11,730 nt of DNA, taken from CAZERT01 sp964630015 (lineage in GTDB: Bacteria > Patescibacteriota > Microgenomatia > UBA10105 > UBA927). Numbering within the stretch: position 1 is the stretch's first letter; the number at the start of each line of letters is the position of its first letter. Below are positions 1 through 5,635 of this stretch, piece after piece. The position numbers and the translations under genes were made by a program. The DNA is taken from contig CAZVTJ010000026.1 in the NCBI GenBank assembly GCA_964630015.1, forward strand, positions 1 through 11,730, given 5' to 3'. The notes beneath the pieces are model-generated. The model did no database searches. It was given only the letters and a program-made list of their open reading frames with translations, and was not told where the DNA came from.

Positions 1-25
1 TTCTTCCGAAATTCTACAAAAAGCC

Positions 26-727
26 CTAACTTTCCTGTAAATTCCACGTACCGAATGTTGTCCGGCGCTTCATGGCAGCATTGGACCTTACGAGGGAAAC
101 CGTATCGATGCGGTATGGATCAAATGTTATCGTATCGGATAAACGCTGTACCATACGGATAAATTCCGGGGATGGCGGCTGTTGGAATCGGGCAAGCGTC
201 ACGTTGATAAAGAAGTATTTCGTATTGATGTAGGTTTTATCATCGGGAATTCCCGATTGCGTAAGTCCCTTGTCCAAATCGGCAATTAGGTCGTCCTGTA
301 CAGGCTCCGATGTTCCCAAAAGCGCAAGGTTATTGGGAAAAAGGAAAAGCCGGTAGAAATAAACGTAAAATGATGGGTGTTTGGGGACGCATTCGGAAAA
401 TACTTTTTTTGCTGTTTGGATTGTTTCACCGGTAAAATTCGGAGGGTCATGGATAACGCGGATATTTTTTATCGTCATATGTAGCGACAAATCGTCATAA
501 AAATACGCATCCGGGTAGTATTGCATAAGCGGGGAAAGGATATGTTTTTGGATTTTCTGGATAAGGTTTTGGCGGGGAAAATGGACACTGGTAAGGCACA
601 TTCGTGTATCATCTTCAAAATTTTGCGAGGGAGAAATGGTGCTAAACCGAATTGATTGTGCCTGGACCTGTTGTTCGATGGCGGCAATGACTTCTTTTTG
701 TTTTATCTGAAAGTCCTGTATATCCAT
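26..727 (-). CDS. 2H phosphoesterase-like protein (LigT/2'-5' RNA ligase superfamily), second motif His replaced by Asn
   Basis: A soluble protein of 233 aa. The first 2H motif is visible as H83-M-T85 (context SLHMTIKN). The second lies in the context FFINVTLARF at about 173-181, which fits the typical hVTLAR pattern except that the catalytic His is Asn175. Family members hydrolyse or ligate 2'-5' or cyclic phosphate bonds in RNA or nucleotides, using two His-x-Thr motifs. Loss of one His suggests altered or lost catalysis (inference). The start at 727 was chosen because the longer open frame upstream to 847 simply translates the tRNA-Thr gene. The start codon is only 24 nt past the tRNA, no Shine-Dalgarno is visible, and co-transcription with the tRNA is plausible. 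It ends with TAG near the window edge. The CDS is likely; the family call is moderately sure because the overall similarity is weak. Confidence 0.7.
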   Translation of the reverse strand: MDIQDFQIKQKEVIAAIEQQVQAQSIRFSTISPSQNFEDDTRMCLTSVHFPRQNLIQKIQKHILSPLMQYYPDAYFYDDLSLHMTIKNIRVIHDPPNFTGETIQTAKKVFSECVPKHPSFYVYFYRLFLFPNNLALLGTSEPVQDDLIADLDKGLTQSGIPDDKTYINTKYFFINVTLARFQQPPSPEFIRMVQRLSDTITFDPYRIDTVSLVRSNAAMKRRTTFGTWNLQES

Positions 728-750
728 AGGGAAATGCGACAAGTTTTTTG

Positions 751-822
751 AGCCGAGACGGGGGGTCGGACCCCGGACCACCTGTTTACAAAACAGGTGC
801 TCTACCACTGAGCTATCTCGGC
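751..822 (-). tRNA. tRNA-Thr (anticodon UGU)
   Basis: A complete cloverleaf can be folded by eye. The acceptor stem GCCGAGA pairs with TCTCGGC, and the D stem GCTC pairs with GAGC. The anticodon stem CCTGT/ACAGG holds loop TTTGTAA (anticodon TGT), and the T stem CGGGG pairs with CCCCG. The gene is 72 nt including a T discriminator at 751; CCA is not encoded. An oddity is the T loop TCCGACC, which has C where nearly all tRNAs have U55 (usual TTCGA). The tRNA lies directly upstream of the 2H-phosphoesterase-like gene on the same strand. Confidence 0.95.
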
Positions 823-877
823 TTACTATATTCCCAATGAAATACAAATATTACACTATCACAAGGTAGGTGCAAAA

Positions 878-940
878 CCCGCCTTCGCCAAAATTGCTTC
901 GGCGGGCAAGCCATCCTTCGCTAAGAAGCTTCGGCGGGCA
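878..940. repeat. GC-rich hairpin repeats of the CPR type, abutting the tRNA fragment
   Basis: Two related units lie side by side. The first (878-906) has CCCGCC and GGCGGG arms around a 17-nt centre. The second shares the 13-nt direct repeat GCTTCGGCGGGCA (896-908 and 928-940). Such CCCGCC...GAAGGCGGG elements are scattered between genes in many groundwater CPR genomes. Here they join the 5' tRNA half exactly within its anticodon arm. Confidence 0.75.
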
Positions 941-942
941 GG

Positions 943-971
943 CAGGTGCTCTTCCACTGAGCTATCTCGGC
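943..971 (-). pseudogene. Broken tRNA: 5' half of a tRNA-Thr-like gene
   Basis: This stretch matches the first 29 nt of the intact tRNA-Thr gene at 28 positions (acceptor 5' strand, whole D arm, start of the anticodon stem). The single difference is A for T in the D loop. After that the sequence switches into GC-rich hairpin repeats, and no matching 3' half (TCTCGGC) follows before the next tRNA. It looks like a tandem duplicate cut by a repeat insertion or recombination. It cannot fold as a tRNA on its own. Confidence 0.8.
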
Positions 972-1235
972 AATAGACAATAGAAATGATTGTACCATAG
1001 GGAAAAAATACTCAACAAGAAAGAATTTTGAAGGCAAATAATATCGCTCAAGCAAGATGTGGGGTTTTCCTCCAATTTTAATTAATTGGAAGGACTGGTT
1101 CGGTACCCACGGGTATCGAGCACTGTCGTCCTTGTTTCCCTCGCAAATATGCTTGGGATACCTCACGATAGTGAATATGTAGAAAGAAAATTTCCCACAA
1201 ACTCACTCGAGCATATCTATCGTAGGAAATGATAT
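972..1235. other. Intergenic stretch without a convincing gene
   Basis: An open frame on the minus strand (921-1166) runs into the tRNA fragment and has a GTG start with no family resemblance, so it is not called. The stretch holds a hairpin at 1071-1090 (TCCAATT / AATTGGA, 6-nt loop) and a second possible hairpin around 1101-1118. No promoter or RNA gene was recognised. Confidence 0.5.
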
Positions 1236-1385
1236 ATGGTTTGTCAAATAAATATAAATTTATTTGAAGATGAGGATTTCGATGACGGTAATAATAGCTA
1301 TAAAATTATTGACTACCAAAAAACACAGGATTTTATTTTCAAGCGAGAGTCCTTCCCAGCGTTCCCACACAAGACGCCCCCATAA
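1236..1385 (+). CDS. Possible small acidic protein, 49 aa, unknown
   Basis: ATG at 1236 follows an AGGA (1224-1227) with an 8-nt spacer and opens 49 codons ending in TAA. The product has an acidic stretch (FEDEDFDDG) near residues 10-18, then a mixed charged and aromatic tail ending in FPHKTPP. No family is recognised and there is no signal peptide or membrane segment. The composition is more protein-like than the overlapping longer frame starting at 1264. It stands alone in a gene-poor region, so it may be a real small gene, a remnant, or chance. Confidence 0.25.
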   Translation: MVCQININLFEDEDFDDGNNSYKIIDYQKTQDFIFKRESFPAFPHKTPP

Positions 1386-1447
1386 AAGTTTATGGGTTTG
1401 TATGTTTATCCGAATAAATTCGCGAATTGTTCGCATAGTACTACAAA

Positions 1448-1471
1448 GACAAAAATCCGACTTGGTCGGAT
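1448..1471 (-). terminator. Possible rho-independent terminator after the NDT-RHH gene
   Basis: On the minus strand, ATCCGAC, loop CAA and GTCGGAT (1471-1455) form a perfect 7-bp stem followed directly by a run of T (TTTTT, from the A run at 1451-1455). It lies about 50 nt past the stop of the gene ending at 1524. The stem is short and only moderately GC-rich. Confidence 0.45.
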
Positions 1472-1497
1472 ACGGAAAGTATAGGGGAAAGGGTTAT

Positions 1498-1517
1498 CCT
1501 GTGATATGCATCACAGG
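1498..1517. repeat. 20-nt inverted repeat just past the NDT-RHH stop codon
   Basis: CCTGTGAT and ATCACAGG are perfect 8-nt arms around ATGC. The site begins 6 nt after the stop codon of the minus-strand gene. No T run follows on the minus strand, so it is not a standard terminator. It could be a dyad operator or a 3' mRNA stabilising hairpin. Confidence 0.5.
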
Positions 1518-1523
1518 TATGTA

Positions 1524-2084
1524 TCAGTGGGGTCTGTGGGCATTCATGTCTTCAGTGATTAGATTGCGCAGATAGACGGATTTTGGGACTTTAGCTTTTT
1601 TGGAAACTTTTTCCAAGTATGCGCCGATTTCCGACGTAATAAAGAAGGTAAACCGTGTATCGCTTCCACCACGGACATAATTAACAAAATCATCCAGAAT
1701 GCCGGACAGATTCTGCGTGTCGTATTTTTGCACAACCAAGTGATTTTCTTCGTTATCGGTAATAAGTGACGGCGCTTCTTCTTTATAGAGCACAAGGACC
1801 GGTTTTGCACGGTGAAGTGCCAGAGCAATTTCGTATCCGACGCTAATGGATGGGAATGATGCTTCTACGATCATAAAATCTGATGTTACGATCCATCCTT
1901 CCAGTTTTTGTTGGAATTTGATCCGCTCAGGCTTGGATTCGATGCGGATTTTTGCTTCATTTGCCTGAAGGATATGTTCAGCAGCTACTTCTATGCCGCG
2001 TGCGGACAAAAGGGAAATAATCCGTTCATAATCGGCTAAATGATATTTCTTGCCGACCACAGAAGCCGTAAAATAGGCTTTCAT
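1524..2084 (-). CDS. Nucleoside 2-deoxyribosyltransferase-like protein with C-terminal ribbon-helix-helix-like domain
   Basis: A protein of 186 aa. Residues 1-135 resemble the nucleoside 2-deoxyribosyltransferase fold: an N-terminal strand MKAYFTAS, D69 in SDFMIVEAS, and S81-V-G-Y-E85 followed by ALALHRAKPVLVLY, the usual SxGxxE...A...gKPv pattern. E85 would match the catalytic Glu of the family, which transfers deoxyribose between bases or hydrolyses nucleosides or nucleotides. Residues 143-181 (RFTFFI, then two predicted helices with KSVYLRNLI) look like a ribbon-helix-helix DNA-binding or dimerisation module. The start lies 4 nt after the stop of the carbonic-anhydrase-like gene, so the two form an operon. 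The enzyme-fold call is fairly sure; substrate and DNA binding are inferred. A nucleotide-sensing regulator is an alternative to an enzyme. Confidence 0.8.
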   Translation of the reverse strand: MKAYFTASVVGKKYHLADYERIISLLSARGIEVAAEHILQANEAKIRIESKPERIKFQQKLEGWIVTSDFMIVEASFPSISVGYEIALALHRAKPVLVLYKEEAPSLITDNEENHLVVQKYDTQNLSGILDDFVNYVRGGSDTRFTFFITSEIGAYLEKVSKKAKVPKSVYLRNLITEDMNAHRPH

Positions 2085-2088
2085 AATT

Positions 2089-2733
2089 TTATTCGATTGT
2101 TATGATTCTATCTTTCGCGACACCCAATGCTTCCAGTGTTGCCAGATACACCTTATCCATTTGCTCCGTAAAGAGCGTTGCATCAACTTGAAGGCGCGTT
2201 GCCAATTCTGCCATAAACCAGCGGTCATAACAGAAAGATCCTTGTGGTTCCGTTGTTTCTAGCCCTTGCTGTGAACCCGACAAAAATCCCTGCGAATCAA
2301 GCGTTGTACCGGTATGGTTATTGATAATGGCGTAATCCGGATGGTGATCACCAGCATATTCCGTTGTCGTGCCGCCATGTTCTAGAGCATAATCATACCG
2401 TTCTTCTACCGGTGCGGATTCCTTTGCCAAAACCGCTTGGGGATTATTTTCAAGTGTTTTCCCATATGCACACCCCTTTTTTCCGCCATGTGTATCCGAG
2501 TGGACATCAGGAAGAAGACCGGTTTGTAAAAATCGTTCCCATGCCTGGTCTTCAGTCATATCAAATGTACTTTTCAGTACATCGATAATGGAATAAACAG
2601 CACCGGGTAATTTAATTTTAAAATTCGGGTTTCGGTCATCTATACAGCCAAAACCTGTTGTATCGGCTTGGACTAAATGTGTTTTTACGAATTCTTTGAC
2701 CCTATCAAGTGGGGTAATTTTTTCCGGTGACAT
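2089..2733 (-). CDS. Putative zeta-class (cadmium-type) carbonic-anhydrase-like protein
   Basis: A cytosolic protein of 214 aa with no signal peptide. C30-x-D32-x-R34 (GCIDDRNPN) is followed by H78 and C88 in DVHSDTHGGKKGCAYG. The C-x-D-x-R plus His plus Cys arrangement is that of beta- and zeta-class carbonic anhydrases. The His-to-Cys distance of 10 matches, from memory, the diatom CDCA ligand set (Cys263, His315, Cys325) rather than the HxxC of beta enzymes. If so it would bind Zn or Cd and hydrate CO2. Further His residues (H82, HHPD near 129) could also bind metal. It is the first gene of a pair with the NDT-RHH gene. A -10-like TATATT ends 8 nt before the ATG and no SD is visible. The CDS is sure; the family is inferred from ligand spacing only, and an uncharacterised family is possible. 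Confidence 0.5.
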   Translation of the reverse strand: MSPEKITPLDRVKEFVKTHLVQADTTGFGCIDDRNPNFKIKLPGAVYSIIDVLKSTFDMTEDQAWERFLQTGLLPDVHSDTHGGKKGCAYGKTLENNPQAVLAKESAPVEERYDYALEHGGTTTEYAGDHHPDYAIINNHTGTTLDSQGFLSGSQQGLETTEPQGSFCYDRWFMAELATRLQVDATLFTEQMDKVYLATLEALGVAKDRIITIE

Positions 2734-2741
2734 AGATGAGA

Positions 2742-2747
2742 AATATA
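2742..2747 (-). promoter_or_regulatory. -10 box placing the start site near the ATG of the CA-like gene
   Basis: TATATT on the minus strand lies 8 nt upstream of the ATG at 2733, within an AT-rich run. A start site at the usual distance would fall at or next to the start codon, and there is no Shine-Dalgarno. Confidence 0.4.
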
Positions 2748-2811
2748 TATAAATACACCAATACGTTAGATTTATATTGTAACAACGCAGTATTTGCTGG
2801 TCAATAATTGG

Positions 2812-3480
2812 TTAGATCACCGAAACAGAGGGAATAAGAAGCGATGTAAGGAAGGAAATAATCGGCCGGATAAATGATAGTACCGGTGAACTTCCAAACA
2901 ACGGAAACACCAAAACCAAAATCATAATATATCCAAGACTTTCCAGTTGTGCCCATTGGCGGGCTGCCTGTTCGGATAAAAATCCCTGGACTACATGGAA
3001 TCCGTCAAATGGATAGATAGGGATTAAATTGAAGATTGCCAGGTTTACGTTCAAGACAATAATCATGGAAAGTAACATTCCGATCGGGGACAACGCTCCG
3101 AATGAAAGAATGGGAATCAGGCGAAGGATGAGAGAGGACAGGATGGCAAGCGTAAGGTTTGCCAGCGGTCCGGCAAGGGAAATAAGCGCACTATCCCGGC
3201 GGGGATTGCGCAGGTTAAACGGGTCAAACGGTACGGGTTTTGCCCATCCGAATGATGCAAATAAAATCATTAATGTTCCGATGGGGTCCAGATGGGCAAG
3301 GGGATTGAGCGTCAACCGTCCCAATAACCGCGGTGTCGGATCACCAAGACGGTCTGATGCATAGGCGTGGGCAAATTCGTGAATGGTTAGTGCTGCCGCA
3401 AAGGCAAGAGCGGCAATAACGAGGAAAAGAAGTTTTGATCCGGGATCCAGATTTGGGTTATTGATGATATCAAGCAACAT
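2812..3480 (-). CDS. Site-2 protease family zinc metallopeptidase (M50)
   Basis: An integral membrane protease of 222 aa. H34-E-F-A-H38 in the first long membrane segment (about 17-40) is the HExxH zinc site. N151-LIPIYPFD159-G160 is the NPxxPxDG-type motif that supplies the third ligand. The GWAKPVPFDP segment near 78-87 is typical of the short bacterial M50 group, which has no PDZ domain. About five to six hydrophobic segments are visible. Members cleave transmembrane substrates within the bilayer, often in signalling; the substrate here is unknown. The gene is divergent from bL28, with only 44 nt between start codons. A TATACT box ends exactly 7 nt before its ATG, so its mRNA is probably leaderless. 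Confidence 0.95.
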   Translation of the reverse strand: MLLDIINNPNLDPGSKLLFLVIAALAFAAALTIHEFAHAYASDRLGDPTPRLLGRLTLNPLAHLDPIGTLMILFASFGWAKPVPFDPFNLRNPRRDSALISLAGPLANLTLAILSSLILRLIPILSFGALSPIGMLLSMIIVLNVNLAIFNLIPIYPFDGFHVVQGFLSEQAARQWAQLESLGYIMILVLVFPLFGSSPVLSFIRPIISFLTSLLIPSVSVI

Positions 3481-3482
3481 GT

Positions 3483-3495
3483 GGTATAGTATACC
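3483..3495. promoter_or_regulatory. Symmetric bidirectional -10 element between the M50 and bL28 genes
   Basis: GGTATAGTATACC is a 13-nt palindrome around a central G. It reads TATAGT on the plus strand (3485-3490) and TATACT on the minus strand (3493-3488). The plus copy is preceded by TGTGG and leads into a leader of roughly 28 nt with an AAGGA before bL28. The minus copy is 7 nt from the M50 start codon. Confidence 0.65.
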
Positions 3496-3524
3496 ATTGT
3501 TTCACAATTTTGTAAGGAAAAATT

Positions 3525-3758
3525 ATGGCGTATACATGCGATATCTGTACGAAAAAAACTCATGCCGGACGGCAACATACCCATCATCCGGGTGTAGCCG
3601 GCGGACAATGGAAAAAGCGTGCGCAAAAAACCAGCAGGACTTTTGCGCCGAACCTTCACTGGGTAACCCTTCCGATTAACGGCACATCAACCCGCATCCA
3701 TGCCTGTGCCAAATGCATCAAACGCATCCGCAAGGATAACGCGGAGAATTCAAAGTAA
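3525..3758 (+). CDS. rpmB: 50S ribosomal protein bL28
   Basis: A protein of 77 aa with the bL28 pattern. It opens with a C5-x-x-C8 pair (MAYTCDIC), has an N-terminal GxxH..HH segment and the core TFAPNLHWVTL, and ends with C61-x-x-C64. The two CxxC pairs make a zinc ribbon (the C+ form of L28). It is a structural protein of the large subunit near the E site. AAGGA at 3514-3518 sits 6 nt before the ATG, a good ribosome binding site that contrasts with the leaderless-looking divergent gene. It is an isolated transcription unit followed by repeats. Confidence 0.96.
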   Translation: MAYTCDICTKKTHAGRQHTHHPGVAGGQWKKRAQKTSRTFAPNLHWVTLPINGTSTRIHACAKCIKRIRKDNAENSK

Positions 3759-3841
3759 CCATCGTTTTGTGCAACATCTGTGTCATTTCCTCAAAGGCTG
3801 TGATACGCCACATAATAGTCAGCCGTGATACACCACGCATT

Positions 3842-3872
3842 GTCATTCCCGCGAAGGCGGGAATCCATCTTT
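3842..3872 (+). repeat. REP-like palindrome, copy A
   Basis: GTCATTCCCG at the left end and GGGAATCCATC at the right end form the widespread REP-like unit, with CCCGC/GCGGG arms around GAAG. It has the same orientation as copy B. Confidence 0.85.
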
Positions 3873-3921
3873 GCTTTGCCTCGTCGTAGTCTCAGACGAA
3901 TGTGGTGCCTGCCCCCCCGCA

Positions 3922-3942
3922 GTCCTGATCCTGTCGAAGGAC
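3922..3942. repeat. Short dispersed repeat of the 'cctgtcgaagga' type
   Basis: This 21-nt dyad has GTCCT and AGGAC ends and contains CCTGTCGAAGGAC. It belongs to a family of dispersed repeats seen in many bacteria that translates as PSTGSG in one frame. It sits between REP copies A and B in a 110-nt run of stacked repeats. Confidence 0.55.
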
Positions 3943-3950
3943 GCAGGAGG

Positions 3951-3987
3951 GTCATTCCCGTCCCGCCATGGCGGGAGGAATCCATCT
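3951..3987 (+). repeat. REP-like palindrome, copy B, abutting the GIY-YIG stop codon
   Basis: GTCATTCCCG, a hairpin CCCGCCATGGCGGG, then GGAATCCATCTTTA. The unit reaches the stop codon of the GIY-YIG gene, which is encoded on the opposite strand. It is inverted relative to copy C. Confidence 0.85.
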
Positions 3988-4275
3988 TTACGTAATTTCG
4001 TTATAAAGATCCTTCCACTGTGGATTTTTCTTTTCTATCAATAAAATTTTCCAGGCTCTCTTCCATTTTTTCAGTTGTTTTTCCCTCGTAATTGCCTCTA
4101 TACTTGAAGAAAATTCTTCATAATAGACTAATTGGTGAATGGAATATTTTTGAGTAAAACCCTGTACAAGATTCTGTTTATGTTCATATATTCTCCGGAT
4201 AATGTTATTCGTTACGCCAATATAGAGAGTTCCATTCTTTTTATTTGCAAGTATGTATACATAATACACATTCAT
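3988..4275 (-). CDS. Small GIY-YIG nuclease family protein
   Basis: A stand-alone GIY-YIG domain of 95 aa. The YVYIL strand (5-9) takes the GIY position and LYIG (17-20) the YIG position. RRIYEH (27-32) carries the conserved Arg and His, and REKQLKKWKR (about 64-73) carries the conserved Glu and the basic helix. This is the length of the YhbQ-like/UPF0213 group; members cut or are thought to cut DNA, and their roles are poorly known. No other domain is present. The gene is tightly framed by REP-like palindromes: copy B begins at the stop codon and copy C lies 7 nt upstream of the start codon, in opposite orientation. No clear SD is visible. The family call is very sure; a link between nuclease and repeats is inference. 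Confidence 0.95.
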   Translation of the reverse strand: MNVYYVYILANKKNGTLYIGVTNNIIRRIYEHKQNLVQGFTQKYSIHQLVYYEEFSSSIEAITREKQLKKWKRAWKILLIEKKNPQWKDLYNEIT

Positions 4276-4282
4276 ACTTTGT

Positions 4283-4309
4283 TGGATCCCCGCATACGCG
4301 AGGATGACA
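4283..4309 (-). repeat. REP-like palindrome, copy C, inverted relative to A and B
   Basis: Read on the minus strand, it runs from TGTCATCCTCGCG to GGGGATCCA, a diverged form of copies A and B (CCTCGC/GCGGGG arms). It sits just upstream of the GIY-YIG start codon. Confidence 0.8.
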
Positions 4310-4317
4310 AACGATTG

Positions 4318-4584
4318 TTATTTCTCTTCGCAGAAGAACGCAACACAGCCATTCGTGTCGCGTTTATAGGTCCATCCGCCCGGGCATGCGTCTGCCTCTG
4401 GGGCAACAAGTTTTGGACATTCAAGCCCTGCTTTAGAGCGAAGATCAAAATTAGTAGTTTTCATCTGGACCGCAACAATCACCAGGAGAATAAATGATAA
4501 CGTTAAAAACAGGATAAAATTCCACTGGCGGATATCGATATGGATTTTTTCGTTCCGTTTGGTTTTGATCCGTGTGTGAACCAT
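4318..4584 (-). CDS. Small membrane-anchored cysteine-motif protein
   Basis: A protein of 88 aa. A basic N terminus (1-20) is followed by one membrane helix (about 21-40), giving N-in/C-out topology. The short outer domain has four cysteines, C56-x10-C67-x12-C80-x4-C85, with CPGG and a D-x-NGC turn. This spacing recalls antistasin-like or similar minimal disulfide modules, but no firm family is claimed. A good ribosome binding site (GAGGA) precedes the ATG by about 5 nt. It follows fmt by 49 nt on the same strand and could be the last gene of that operon. Function is unknown; surface binding or inhibition would be typical for such modules (inference). Confidence 0.7.
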   Translation of the reverse strand: MVHTRIKTKRNEKIHIDIRQWNFILFLTLSFILLVIVAVQMKTTNFDLRSKAGLECPKLVAPEADACPGGWTYKRDTNGCVAFFCEEK

Positions 4585-4633
4585 GCTTCCTCATCCTTAG
4601 CCTACGAGAGTTTGGTTGATTGGTCAAGAGAGA

Positions 4634-5626
4634 TTATGGTTTGTAGGAAGCATGAAATTGTTTCCAGGATACCGGTGTTTTTCCCTCCAGTTGAACCGTG
4701 ACGGGAATCAGAATACCGTTTCGATCCTGTATCTCAAGCAATTTGAGGCGTTTTGATCCTGTTTGGGGGAGAGGATACATAGTCCAGATTCCCGGCCATC
4801 CGGAAAGCGCCCGTCCCATACGGATAATGTGACCGGCAAGCGTTTCCGTTGGATTACTTACCGCAACGGTCCGAAGCAGTGGTGGGTAGTCGGATGGTGG
4901 TATAGTATTGTTTGTCATTACAGCGGTCATGATGTTCCAGGGGATATAACCGTCATCCCGCGTAAGTTTTCTGGCATAGACCGTGTCTTCTTCCTTTTGT
5001 TCTTCTCCCTTGATTTTTCCGGAAAGGATGTCGTGGATGGAATCCGCAAACAGCGTTGCCCCAAGGGTAAACAACGTGCTCCGGAGGCTTTTTGGTGTGG
5101 CATCTTCCGGAGTCGAGATTTTTTTTGCTGCTAAGATCAGTCCGGCATCAAAGGTAGGGGTAATGGTTGACAGGGTTACGCCGGTTTGTGCGTCTCCGGT
5201 CAGGATTGTCCATGGGGTCGGATCCGCGCCGCGGAATCTGGGAAGAAGCGATGGGTGGATATTGATTCCGCCATACGTGGTTTTGGTAAGTAAGTCAGCA
5301 GGAAGTTTTTCCCCAAAACTTGCGGTGAGAAGTAAGTCCGGATTGAACGTTCCAAGAGTGTTGGTTACCGCATCATCACTTGCAAACAACCATGGGCGGG
5401 TGGTATCGGATGGAAATGAACAAACAGGAATGGGTTTTTCTTTTGAGATGAGTTCAATTGGAGATGCAGTGATGGTACGTTTTCTTCCTACGGGTTTTGG
5501 CGGTTGGGTTACGAGAGCAACGACATGGAGTTCATATGAAGGAGTACGAATTCCCTCAAGAAGCCGATCCAATAGTATCAATGAGTCATTTGTCGAACCA
5601 AAGAATATTGTCCGTATCTGTTTCAT
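4634..5626 (-). CDS. fmt: Methionyl-tRNA formyltransferase
   Basis: A protein of 330 aa that formylates Met-tRNA(fMet) with 10-formyl-THF to make the initiator tRNA. The catalytic triad is visible as N122-I-H124 (GINIHPSLLPRFRGA) and D160 in TPTFDAG. The SLLPRFRGA signature is intact, and residues 200-330 match the C-terminal tRNA-binding domain, with DDGYIPW at its start. The length is close to the usual 310-320 aa. It starts 9 nt after the def stop codon, forming the classic def-fmt pair. No strong SD is visible, so translation probably depends on coupling. Confidence 0.95.
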   Translation of the reverse strand: MKQIRTIFFGSTNDSLILLDRLLEGIRTPSYELHVVALVTQPPKPVGRKRTITASPIELISKEKPIPVCSFPSDTTRPWLFASDDAVTNTLGTFNPDLLLTASFGEKLPADLLTKTTYGGINIHPSLLPRFRGADPTPWTILTGDAQTGVTLSTITPTFDAGLILAAKKISTPEDATPKSLRSTLFTLGATLFADSIHDILSGKIKGEEQKEEDTVYARKLTRDDGYIPWNIMTAVMTNNTIPPSDYPPLLRTVAVSNPTETLAGHIIRMGRALSGWPGIWTMYPLPQTGSKRLKLLEIQDRNGILIPVTVQLEGKTPVSWKQFHASYKP

Positions 5627-5635
5627 GGCTGCGCT

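Noticed and set aside
728..847. N-terminal extension of the 2H-phosphoesterase-like frame
   Set aside because: The extra 40 residues are a translation of the tRNA-Thr gene and its flank, so the start at 727 was used.
878..1000. CRISPR array
   Set aside because: Only two short imperfect repeats with a hairpin nature and no regular spacers; no cas genes are in the window.
921..1166. 81-codon minus-strand frame
   Set aside because: It uses a GTG start, its tail runs through the tRNA fragment and hairpin repeats, and the composition matches no family.
1264..1575. 103-codon plus-strand frame
   Set aside because: It overlaps the end of the NDT-RHH gene and several hairpins, has no SD, and is out of frame with the better small ORF at 1236.
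3795..3838. Imperfect tandem word ggctgtgatacgcca / agccgtgatacacca, partly shared with the promoter at 8373
   Set aside because: Only about 13 nt are shared, and no gene starts near 3807, so a shared operator is not supported.
3791..3985. 64-codon minus-strand frame with MDSRLRGNDN
   Set aside because: This is a translation of the stacked REP-like repeats, a common annotation artefact.
4132..4497. 121-codon plus-strand frame with LLDPRIREDDK
   Set aside because: It is antisense to the GIY-YIG gene and reads through REP copy C.
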